The position numbers and the translations under genes are program-made. A DNA stretch of 39,598 nt from an uncultured Alphaproteobacteria bacterium (GTDB lineage Bacteria > Pseudomonadota > Alphaproteobacteria > CADEGL01): contig CADEGL010000003.1 of the NCBI GenBank assembly GCA_902826885.1, positions 83,831-123,428 on the forward strand. The letters run 5' to 3'. The notes under the pieces were generated by a model, which had not been told where the DNA came from, searched no databases, and saw nothing but the letters and a program-made list of their open reading frames with translations. This document shows positions 25,185 through 32,390 of this stretch, in pieces. The first letter of the stretch is position 1. Every line of letters begins with the position of its first letter.

Positions 25185-26687
25185 ATGCCGTACGACAACG
25201 ACCTCTTCCGGATGCTCAAGGACGCGTCGCTTTTTCGCCAACAGGCATACCTGAACGGTGCCTGGTGCGACGCCGATTCCGGCGAAACCGATGCCGTCGA
25301 GAACCCGGCGGACGGCAGCCGGATCGGCGCGGTGCCCAACATGGGTGCCGTGGAGACGCGGCGCGCGATCGCGGCGGCTTCGGCGGCGTTCGCCCATTGG
25401 CGCGGTCTGACCGCCACCGAGCGGGCCCGCGCCTTGCGGCGCTGGAACGATCTGATCCTCGCAAACCGGGACGATCTGGCCCTGATCATGACGCTGGAGC
25501 AGGGAAAGTCCCTGGCCGAATCGCGTGGCGAGATCGAGTACGCGGCCAGCTTCGTCGAATGGTTCGCCGAGGAAGCCAAGCGTGCTTATGGCGAGGTCAT
25601 TCCGAGCCACCTGGCCGGGCGGCGCCTGATCGCGACGCGCGAGCCGATCGGCGTCGCGGCCGCCATCACGCCGTGGAACTTCCCATCCGCCATGATCACG
25701 CGTAAGGCCGCCGCCGCGATGGCGGCCGGCTGTCCCATGATCGTGCGTCCGTCGCCTGAAACGCCGTTCTCGGCCTTGGCGCTGGCCGAACTGGCCGCGC
25801 GCGCGAGCCTGCCGAAAGGCGTGTTCCAGGTCGTGACCGGCGATGCCGTCGCGATCTCGAACGCGCTGATGGAAAGCGCCGAGGTGCGCGCGGTGTCCTT
25901 CACCGGCTCGACCGAGGTGGGGCGCATCCTGCTGGCGGGCGGCGCCGCGACCGTCAAGAAGATGTCCATGGAGCTGGGCGGCCATGCGCCGTTCATCGTC
26001 TTCGATGACGTGGACCTGCCCACGGCGTCGTTGGACGCCATCGGCGCCAAGTTCGTGACCACGGGCCAGGATTGCCTGGCGGCCAACCGCATCTTCGTAC
26101 AGGACGGTATTTACGACGCCTTCGCGGCCGATTTCACCGCCCGTGCCGCCGCGCTCAAGGTGGGCGCTGGGCTCGAGCCCGATGTCGACCTGGGGCCGCT
26201 GATCGATGCGCGCGCGATCGTGAAACTGGAGCGCCAGGTGGCCGATGCCCTGTCCAAGGGCGCGCGGCTTCTGACCGGCGGCAAACGCCATGCGCGCGGC
26301 GGATTGTTCTTCGAGCCGACCGTCCTGGCCGATGCGACGCCGGAGATGGAGATCTTCCGCGAGGAGACGTTTGGCCCGGTGGCGGCGTTGTTCCGCTTCC
26401 ACGACGAGGACGCGGTCATCCGCCAGGCCAACGATTCGATCTACGGCCTCGCGGCCTATGTCTACAGCGCCGATCTGGCGCGGGCCTGGCGCGTGGGCGA
26501 GCAGCTCGACTACGGCATGGTCGCCTTCAACGGCGTGAAGATGACCGGCCCGCCGGTTCCCTTCGGCGGGGTGAAGCAATCGGGCCTGGGCCGCGAAGGC
26601 TCGCGCCATGGCCTCGACGAATACATGCAGCTCAAGTATTTCTGCGTTAACGGAATCGACCGGCCGGCTTTGAAGCGGACCGGTTGA
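25185..26687 (+). CDS. NAD(P)-dependent semialdehyde dehydrogenase, GabD-like
   Basis: A 500-residue aldehyde dehydrogenase closest in feel to succinate-semialdehyde dehydrogenases. Visible are ITPWNFPSAMITRKAAAAMA, the catalytic Glu263 in MELGGHAPF, and the nucleophile Cys297 in TTGQDCLAANR. The usual cofactor-binding Lys (KPS..TP) is Arg188 here, and the GabD-typical ELGGNAPF has His for Asn. The ATG follows AGAGGAG. Substrate could be succinate, aspartate or malonate semialdehyde. In ectoine degradation an SSADH-like enzyme oxidises aspartate semialdehyde, which would fit the neighbours. Confidence 0.9.
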   Translation: MPYDNDLFRMLKDASLFRQQAYLNGAWCDADSGETDAVENPADGSRIGAVPNMGAVETRRAIAAASAAFAHWRGLTATERARALRRWNDLILANRDDLALIMTLEQGKSLAESRGEIEYAASFVEWFAEEAKRAYGEVIPSHLAGRRLIATREPIGVAAAITPWNFPSAMITRKAAAAMAAGCPMIVRPSPETPFSALALAELAARASLPKGVFQVVTGDAVAISNALMESAEVRAVSFTGSTEVGRILLAGGAATVKKMSMELGGHAPFIVFDDVDLPTASLDAIGAKFVTTGQDCLAANRIFVQDGIYDAFAADFTARAAALKVGAGLEPDVDLGPLIDARAIVKLERQVADALSKGARLLTGGKRHARGGLFFEPTVLADATPEMEIFREETFGPVAALFRFHDEDAVIRQANDSIYGLAAYVYSADLARAWRVGEQLDYGMVAFNGVKMTGPPVPFGGVKQSGLGREGSRHGLDEYMQLKYFCVNGIDRPALKRTG

Positions 26688-26706
26688 CCGAATGGCCGGG
26701 GGGCGC

Positions 26707-27768
26707 ATGGCGGTAACGGAACGTCCGTCGCGGATTCTCGATGCCGGCACGCTGCGCCGATTCGCCGCCGATCTCCTGGTCGCGGCCGGCTGTTCGCGCG
26801 AAGACGCGGCGGCATCGGCCGAAGTCTTCGTCGAGGCCGATCTGCGCGGCTTCTCGGGCCAGGGCGTCGATTATCTGCCCTACATGGTCCACTACCTGCG
26901 GGACGGTAAGATCGACCCGAAGGGCAAGCCGGAAATCCTCCGCGATCTGCCCGCCGCCGTCCTGATCGATGGACATAAGGGGCCGGGCCACGCGGCGGCC
27001 TTTCTGGCCTGCGACATCGCCGCGAAGAAGGCGAAGGAAGCGGGAAGCGCCACGGTGGCGCTGGCCAACTCGGCCGACATCTACATGATCGGGTACTACG
27101 CCGAACGGCTGGCGCGCGCCGGTGTCGTCGGCATGGTCGCGACGTCGGGGCCGCCGCTGGTCCATCCGCCGGGCGGCATGGAGCGGATGCTGTCCACCAA
27201 TCCGATCGCCTTCGCCTTTCCGCTCGACGGGCCCGACCCGTTCGTCGTGGACATGGCGATGAGCACGATGTCGCGCTCCCACGTCCGCCTTGCCGCCTAT
27301 CACAAGGAGCAGGTTCCATCCGGTACCGGCATTGGGCCCGATGGCCGTCCCTCGACCGACGCGGTCACGGTGATGGCGGGTGCGCTCAGCACCTTGGCGG
27401 GACACAAGGGCTTCGGGCTGGCCTTGTCGGTGGCGCTCATGTGCGGGCCTTTGACCACGAGCGAGGCTGGCCCCGCGCTGGTGGGCTGGCAGGACGAAGG
27501 CAAGGTCGGCCGCCACGGCCATCTGTTCGTCGCCATCGATCCGGCCGCGTTTGGCGCGCCGGATGAGTTCCGCCGTGCGGCGAGCGCGCACATCGCCGAG
27601 ATCAAGAATTCCAAGACCGCGCCTGGGTCGGCCGGAATTCGCATTCCGGGCGAGCGCGGTTTCGCCGAGCGCGCGAAACGTCTGAAATCGGGCGTGTCGG
27701 TGTTGGAAGCGACCTGGACGACGCTCGGCAAGATCGCCGCCGAATTGAAGGTGACAATGCCCGCATAA
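26707..27768 (+). CDS. Ldh_2-family oxidoreductase lacking the conserved histidines
   Basis: A 353-residue member of the malate/L-lactate/ureidoglycolate dehydrogenase (Ldh_2, DpkA/YlbC) family. The scaffold is clear: PPGGMERMLSTNPIAFAFP, FVVDMAMSTM and LAGHKGFGLALSVALM. Two normally conserved histidine motifs are changed. The RG-x-x-SHG loop reads RGFSGQG (residues 47-53) and the NS-x-H-x-G loop reads NSADIYMIG (121-129). The flanks match the family, so this is not a frameshift. An ATG at 26692 could also be the start; GGGGGG precedes the one chosen. Known members reduce cyclic imines or 2-keto acids; with the His lost, the reaction here is uncertain. It lies 19 bases after the aldehyde dehydrogenase. 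Confidence 0.85.
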   Translation: MAVTERPSRILDAGTLRRFAADLLVAAGCSREDAAASAEVFVEADLRGFSGQGVDYLPYMVHYLRDGKIDPKGKPEILRDLPAAVLIDGHKGPGHAAAFLACDIAAKKAKEAGSATVALANSADIYMIGYYAERLARAGVVGMVATSGPPLVHPPGGMERMLSTNPIAFAFPLDGPDPFVVDMAMSTMSRSHVRLAAYHKEQVPSGTGIGPDGRPSTDAVTVMAGALSTLAGHKGFGLALSVALMCGPLTTSEAGPALVGWQDEGKVGRHGHLFVAIDPAAFGAPDEFRRAASAHIAEIKNSKTAPGSAGIRIPGERGFAERAKRLKSGVSVLEATWTTLGKIAAELKVTMPA

Positions 27769-27774
27769 GAACGG

Positions 27775-27839
27775 CCAAGTCCGCCGTTCATCGGCGGGTG
27801 GGCTTGGGGTTTGTAAAGCCGATGCGAGGCCGCTAGGCT
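27775..27839 (+). promoter_or_regulatory. hairpin and candidate promoter ahead of the second M24 gene
   Basis: A hairpin (CCAAG with CTTGG outside, TCCGCCG with CGGCGGG inside, 27775-27807) follows the Ldh_2 stop. It has no T run, so is at best a weak terminator. Then TTGTAA (27811-27816) and TAGGCT (27834-27839) with a 17-base spacer make a weak sigma70-like promoter about 95 bases before the ATG at 27933. Confidence 0.3.
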
Positions 27840-27932
27840 TCGTCCGTCTCGTACCGCGGGGCCCGCGCGACACGCATCGCGGCCGTGTGGCGGCAGGTAC
27901 GGGAAGAAGAACCAACCATCAGGGGACCCCCA

Positions 27933-29117
27933 ATGGCCAAACCTGGCTTCAAGCTCAAGCTTGTTGAGCATGAACGGCTCAACTTTACGCCTGCCGAATA
28001 CCGCCGCCGCTACGACCTCGTCACCGCGATGATGAAGAAGGAGGGCATCGACGTCCTCTTGGTTCGTGGCCCGGAAAACCTCTGTTACCTGACCGGCTAC
28101 GAGACGCCGGGCTATTACGGCTATCACTGCCTCGTCCTGTCGTTGCAGGACCAGCCGGTGATGGTCATGCGCAGCTTCGAGTCGCTCAACGTGTACGAGT
28201 ACACGTGGCTCGATGGCTTCACCGAGATCAAGGACTACATGGTGCCGGCCGACGTGACGGCCTCGGTGATCCAGAAGCTCGGCCTCGGCAACAAGACCAT
28301 CGGCGTCGAGAAGCGCGGCTGGTTCTTCAACGTCTTCGAATACGAGAACCTGAAGAGCCACTTCCCCAAGGCGAAGATCGTCGATTCGACGCACATCGTC
28401 GAGGAAGCGCGCCTCATCAAGTCCGATGAGGAGCTGGACACGATGCGCAAGGCCGCGCGCATCCTGGACCGCGCCGTTCAGGCCGGCATCGACAAGGTTG
28501 CCGGTGGCGTCACGGACAACGACGTGGCCGCCGAGGTGGAGCGCGTGCTGACCACCAACGGCAGCCAGTATCCGGGCCTGCCGCCCTTCATCCTGTCGGG
28601 CGCGCGCACCTGCCTGCCGCACCAGACCTGGCGTAACGAAGTGATCCAGGAAGGCGAGCCGGTTTATTTCGAGGTCTCCGCCAACATCAACCGCTATACG
28701 GCGGCGATCATGCGCTGCTGTAACGTGGGTGAGCCGCGCCCGATCGTGCGCAAGATGGCGGATGCGGTCATCGGCGGCCTGGAAGCGGCCATCGACAAGA
28801 TCAAGCCGGGCGTCACCTGCGAGGCCGTGGACAAGGCCGCGCGCAGCGTGGTGGAGAAGGCGGGCTTCGGCGAATTCTTCCGCCACCGCACGGGCTACTC
28901 CATCGGCGTTGCGTTCCCGCCGGACTGGGGCGAGGGGCAGATCCTGTCGCTCAAGCCGCGCGAGACACGGAAGCTCGAGACCAACATGACGTTCCACATG
29001 GTGCCGCTGACGCTCAAGTATCGCGATTGCGGCATCGGCTTCAGCGCGTCGGTCCGCGTCACCAAGACCGGTTGCGAGGTGCTGAACGGCCTTCCGCGCA
29101 AGCTGATCATCAAGTGA
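27933..29117 (+). CDS. second creatinase/ectoine-hydrolase-like M24 protein
   Basis: A 394-residue paralogue of the M24 protein at 21972, sharing long near-identical stretches such as KxGIDVLLVRxPEN, the LTGYxTPGYYGYHC segment and FPPDWGEGQILSLK. It too has lost the M24 metal ligands (VYFEVSANINRYTAAIMR, GYSIG, HMVPLTLKY, GFSASVRVT) while keeping His230 and Glu247. It ends at LPRKLIIK with no basic tail. The ATG has AGGGGA seven bases upstream. A terminator-like hairpin follows, then the M20 hydrolase, which could deacylate or decarbamoylate its product. Possibly each paralogue handles one of two related substrates. Confidence 0.87.
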   Translation: MAKPGFKLKLVEHERLNFTPAEYRRRYDLVTAMMKKEGIDVLLVRGPENLCYLTGYETPGYYGYHCLVLSLQDQPVMVMRSFESLNVYEYTWLDGFTEIKDYMVPADVTASVIQKLGLGNKTIGVEKRGWFFNVFEYENLKSHFPKAKIVDSTHIVEEARLIKSDEELDTMRKAARILDRAVQAGIDKVAGGVTDNDVAAEVERVLTTNGSQYPGLPPFILSGARTCLPHQTWRNEVIQEGEPVYFEVSANINRYTAAIMRCCNVGEPRPIVRKMADAVIGGLEAAIDKIKPGVTCEAVDKAARSVVEKAGFGEFFRHRTGYSIGVAFPPDWGEGQILSLKPRETRKLETNMTFHMVPLTLKYRDCGIGFSASVRVTKTGCEVLNGLPRKLIIK

Positions 29118-29165
29118 TCTGACTTGCGAGCCCGCGCTAACCGGCGCGGAGAACGGTGGTCCAAG

Positions 29166-29199
29166 GGGCCCCATCCCGAGCGGATCGAGGGTGGGGCCC
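29166..29199 (+). terminator. intrinsic terminator-like hairpin after the second M24 gene
   Basis: GGGCCCCA (29166-29173) pairs with TGGGGCCC (29192-29199), extended inward by CCC/GGG across a one-base bulge, and is followed by TCTTGCTTT. It lies between the M24 stop and the M20 start, so M20 may depend on read-through or be reduced relative to M24. Confidence 0.55.
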
Positions 29200-29223
29200 T
29201 CTTGCTTTGAAGTGGAGACGAAC

Positions 29224-30471
29224 ATGGCTGCCTGGGAATCCCTGCGCGTCGACATCGCGCGCTTGCGCAACGACATCGAGACGCTTTCCAAGATCGGCCG
29301 CGCGCCCGATGGCGCCTTGACGCGCCACGCTTTCGCGCCCGCCTATGAAGAGGCGCGGCGCTGGCTCAAGGGCCGCATGGAAGAGGCCGATATCCCCTCG
29401 CGCGACGACGCGGCGGGCAACACGATCGGCCATGTCGGCGCGGCCGATGGGCCGGTGGTCATGTCGGGCTCGCACATCGACACGGTGCCGGACGGTGGGC
29501 CGCTGGACGGCGCCTTTGGTGTTCTGTCCGCGCTTGAATGCGCCCGCGTGATCCGGGCCGCGAATCTCAGCGCGCCGCGCGGGTTCGAGCCTGTCGCCTT
29601 CATCGACGAGGAAGGCCGCTTTCTCGACTGCATGGGCTCCAAGGCCATGGCCGGGCGCCTGGACATGAACGAAGTCGCCCATGCCAAGGACCCGAACGGC
29701 GGCTCGCTCGGCGACGCCATGCGCCAGGCCGGTTTCGACCTGGAGAAGATCGGCAAGGCCAAGCGCAAGAAGGGCGACATCGCGGCCTATATCGAGCTGC
29801 ATATCGAGCAGGGGCCGGTGCTGGAAGCCAAGGGCATGCCGATCGGCGTGGTCGAGGGCATCGTCGGCATCGACCATTCGGACTTCGTCTTCAAGGGCGA
29901 GCCGGACCATGCCGGCACCACGCCCATGGACATGCGCAAGGACGCCTTCACCGGCGCGGCCGAATTCGCCTACAAGGCGCGGCGCATGGCGCTCAAGCGC
30001 GGGACGCCCCTGACGCGCATCACCTACGGCATCGTGAAGTCGAAGACGGCGGCGGCCAATATCGTGCCGCCCGAGATCTATATGCGTCAGGAGTTGCGCG
30101 ACATCGACCAGAAGCTGCTGAAGCGTCTGGTCAAGGCGAGCTATCGGCTGGCCGACAAGGTCGCGGCCGAGCACCGGCTCACGGTCACGCACGAGCACAT
30201 CTCCGGCAACACCTCGGCGCTCATGGCGCCGCGGGTGCAGGACATGATCGAGGGCGCGGCCAAGGCGTTGGGATTGGGTTCGCACCGCATGCCGTCGGGC
30301 GCCGGCCACGATGCCCAGGTGATGGCGCGGGTGGCCGATGCCGGCATGATCTTCGTGCCGTCCGAAGGCGGGCGCAGCCACCGGCGCGACGAATGGACCG
30401 ACTGGAAGCTGTTGGAGCAGGGCGCCAACGTGCTGCTGCAGTCGATCCTGCGGCTGATGCACGCGGCGTAG
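29224..30471 (+). CDS. M20 zinc amidohydrolase, N-carbamoyl-L-amino-acid hydrolase/AllC-like
   Basis: A 415-residue dizinc hydrolase of the hydantoinase/carbamoylase branch. The metal and catalytic residues look intact: SGSHIDTVPDGGPLDGAFGV, the acidic pair in AFIDEEGRF, ELHIEQGPVLE and PSEGGRSHRRDEWT. The dimerisation domain sits between (GEPDHAGTTPMDMRKDA). Family members remove carbamoyl, acyl or ureido groups from amino acids (N-carbamoylases, ureidopropionase, allantoate amidohydrolase). The ATG has GTGGAG upstream. Next to two metal-free M24 proteins it is a candidate for the second hydrolysis after ring or amidine opening, the step done in ectoine breakdown by EutE/DoeB, which is a different family and absent here. 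Confidence 0.92.
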   Translation: MAAWESLRVDIARLRNDIETLSKIGRAPDGALTRHAFAPAYEEARRWLKGRMEEADIPSRDDAAGNTIGHVGAADGPVVMSGSHIDTVPDGGPLDGAFGVLSALECARVIRAANLSAPRGFEPVAFIDEEGRFLDCMGSKAMAGRLDMNEVAHAKDPNGGSLGDAMRQAGFDLEKIGKAKRKKGDIAAYIELHIEQGPVLEAKGMPIGVVEGIVGIDHSDFVFKGEPDHAGTTPMDMRKDAFTGAAEFAYKARRMALKRGTPLTRITYGIVKSKTAAANIVPPEIYMRQELRDIDQKLLKRLVKASYRLADKVAAEHRLTVTHEHISGNTSALMAPRVQDMIEGAAKALGLGSHRMPSGAGHDAQVMARVADAGMIFVPSEGGRSHRRDEWTDWKLLEQGANVLLQSILRLMHAA

Positions 30472-30490
30472 GCGCGAGGGGCCGGGCGGC

Positions 30491-31114
30491 GTGGGCGCCA
30501 TCCTGCGGTTCTGGCAGACGCCCTGGCTGCGCGCGGGCCTCTTGTGCGGCATCGCGGGCTTCGTCGATGCCGTCGGCTATGTCGACCTGGGCGGCGTCTT
30601 CGCGGCCAACATGACCGGCAACACGGTGTTGCTGGCCATGTCGTTCGCGCACGGCAACTGGGCGCACATGTTGGTCTATGTGATCACGTTGGCCAGCTTC
30701 TCCGCCGGCGTGGCCTTCGCCTATCTGCTCGAAGCCAAGCATCTGCGCGTGCCGCTGTTGCTCGAGGCGCTGTTGATCGCGCTGGTCGCGATTTTGGCGC
30801 CCGGCAAGACGGTCGCGCTGATCATGCTGGCGGGTGCGATGGGCCTGCAGGCCGCCAGCATGACGCGTTTCGGCACGGTCACGATCTCGACCGTGGTGGT
30901 GACCTCGGTCATCGTTCGCATCGTGGAGGGCGGCGTGTCGAAGCGGCCGCCGCCCGACATCCGTCTCACGATGCCGGTCCTGGCCGCCGCTTGGTCGGCC
31001 TACGCCATCGGCGCCGCGCTCAGCGTGGCGGCTTCACCCTTGGGCGACCTGATCCTGCTCGTACCCGTGGCATTGCTGCTGCCCTTCATCTTCGAGAAGC
31101 CGCACACGGCCTAG
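30491..31114 (+). CDS. YoaK/DUF1275-family membrane protein
   Basis: A 207-residue protein with about six transmembrane segments. The family signature FVDAVGYVDLGGVFAANMTGNTVLL is spread over residues 22-46. Function of the family is not established; a transport role is often assumed. It starts with GTG 19 bases after the M20 gene and so may be an exporter or importer linked to that cluster. Its stop overlaps the stop of the convergent epimerase gene by four bases, with no terminator between. Confidence 0.88.
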   Translation: MGAILRFWQTPWLRAGLLCGIAGFVDAVGYVDLGGVFAANMTGNTVLLAMSFAHGNWAHMLVYVITLASFSAGVAFAYLLEAKHLRVPLLLEALLIALVAILAPGKTVALIMLAGAMGLQAASMTRFGTVTISTVVVTSVIVRIVEGGVSKRPPPDIRLTMPVLAAAWSAYAIGAALSVAASPLGDLILLVPVALLLPFIFEKPHTA

Positions 31115-31956
31115 GCGCGAAGCTTCCGCCAGTCGCGGTGGGGCTTAAAGCCCAATCGCGCCTGCGCGCGCGCAATCGAGAACACGCCTGCGTGCGGATC
31201 GCGCTCGTACAGCTCCGGCTCTCGCACCTCCGGCAGCTTGCCGTAAAAGGCCCGCAGCAGGTCGAGCGTCGGGATGTCGGACAGCGTGTTCGGCGCGCTG
31301 ATGAAGAACACGTCGTAGGGTGCGCCGCCGCGGCCGAGCGCGAGCCGATAGGCCTCGGCCACGTCCTCGGGGTCGGCCCAGCCCCATAGGTCGATATTGC
31401 GCGGGTCGGTGCCCAGAGCATCGAGCTTGGGCGCGATGGTCTCGGTTGCGACCAGGGTCGGGCGGATGACCGTCACGGTCATACCGCCGCGCAAGGCGAA
31501 CATCTTGGCGATCTCCTCGCTCATCGCCTTGCTCATGCCGTAGGGCTCGGAGGGGTGGAGCGGATGATCCTCGTCGATCGGAAGATAGCGGGGCGGGCGG
31601 GCGGGGTCGGCGAAGACCACGCCGGTCGCCGTCTCGCTGGAGGTGTGGACGAGTTTTTTCACACCCGCCTCCGCGGCCGCCGCGAAGACATGCCAGGTGC
31701 CCATGACGTTGGTCTGCACCAGCTTCTCGTCAGGCAGCTTGTGGGCCACGAGGGCAGCCGCCAGATGGATGACGGCGTCATGGCCGCGCACGGCGCGCTT
31801 CACCGCGCCGAAATCCAGGATGTCGGCCTGGATGTGATGATGGGCCGCGGAATCGACGGTCTTCATGTCGAAGGCGGTGACCTCGTCCGTCTTGGCCAGC
31901 AGGGCGACGATCCGCCGCCCCAGCCGGCCGCTGGCGCCGGTGACGAGGATTTTCAT
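31111..31956 (-). CDS. NAD-dependent epimerase/dehydratase (extended SDR)
   Basis: A 281-residue short-chain dehydrogenase/reductase. The nucleotide-binding motif is VTGASGRLGRRIVALL, the Ser strand is LVHTSSETATG, and YxxxK is in YGMSKAMSE. This shape occurs in uronate dehydrogenases as well as sugar epimerases; the exact substrate is not readable. Its ATG overlaps the ridA stop (ATGA), making it the last gene of a three-gene minus operon with the FAD oxidase and RidA. Confidence 0.88.
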   Translation of the reverse strand: MKILVTGASGRLGRRIVALLAKTDEVTAFDMKTVDSAAHHHIQADILDFGAVKRAVRGHDAVIHLAAALVAHKLPDEKLVQTNVMGTWHVFAAAAEAGVKKLVHTSSETATGVVFADPARPPRYLPIDEDHPLHPSEPYGMSKAMSEEIAKMFALRGGMTVTVIRPTLVATETIAPKLDALGTDPRNIDLWGWADPEDVAEAYRLALGRGGAPYDVFFISAPNTLSDIPTLDLLRAFYGKLPEVREPELYERDPHAGVFSIARAQARLGFKPHRDWRKLRA

Positions 31957-32390
31957 CGGGCATGCTCTATACGCGGCGCGCCCAGATGCTTCGCCGAATC
32001 GAACTTGCGTATCCGTGCCACGAAATCGATCTCGATCTTGCAGCCGTTCAACAGGTTGGCCACGCCGACGCAGGTGCGGGCGGGGGTTTCGCCGGCGGGG
32101 AAGAAGGTGCCATAGACCTTGTTCATGCGCGCGAACTCCGACAGGTCGGTCATGAACACGCGCGCCTGCATCACGTCGGTGAAATCCAGCCCGACGGAAT
32201 TCAACGCCGCGCCCAAAAGCTCCATCGCCGTGCGCGTTTCCGTTTCGATATCGCCGAGGGCCGGCGGCGGGCTGGTGCGGTCCGAGGCCAACTGCCCGGC
32301 GATGAAGACATAGTCGCCGTCGAAGACGACGTGACGATAGACCTGGGCGGCCTTCGATTCGGGGATGTCGTGGCGCCTGATGTCGTTCAT
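31953..32390 (-). CDS. RidA/YjgF-family imine deaminase
   Basis: A 145-residue Rid protein. Landmarks are VFIAGQLASD, the central VMQARVFMTDL, the substrate-binding arginine in PARTCVGV and CKIEIDFVA. RidA-type proteins hydrolyse reactive 2-imino acids or enamines. The ATG follows AGGAGC and overlaps the stop of the FAD oxidase gene as ATGA. This coupling suits the role: the oxidase would release an imine that RidA converts to keto acid and ammonia. Confidence 0.92.
   Translation of the reverse strand: MNDIRRHDIPESKAAQVYRHVVFDGDYVFIAGQLASDRTSPPPALGDIETETRTAMELLGAALNSVGLDFTDVMQARVFMTDLSEFARMNKVYGTFFPAGETPARTCVGVANLLNGCKIEIDFVARIRKFDSAKHLGAPRIEHAR

Noticed and set aside
26692-27768. Ldh_2 gene as a frameshifted pseudogene
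   Set aside because: The frame is intact and family sequence flanks both altered loops on either side, so the changes are substitutions.
27300-29291. A 663-codon open frame on the minus strand opposite the second M24 gene
   Set aside because: It is the antisense shadow of strongly supported plus-strand genes; the predicted protein is rich in His/Arg/Gly with no family motifs. The same holds for long frames at 19781-21478 (minus) and 8180-10225 (plus).
21972-30471. A complete canonical ectoine degradation operon
   Set aside because: EutE/DoeB, EutB, EutC, the transaminase and the transporter genes are missing, and M24 sequences are not close enough by eye to call EutD/DoeA outright.
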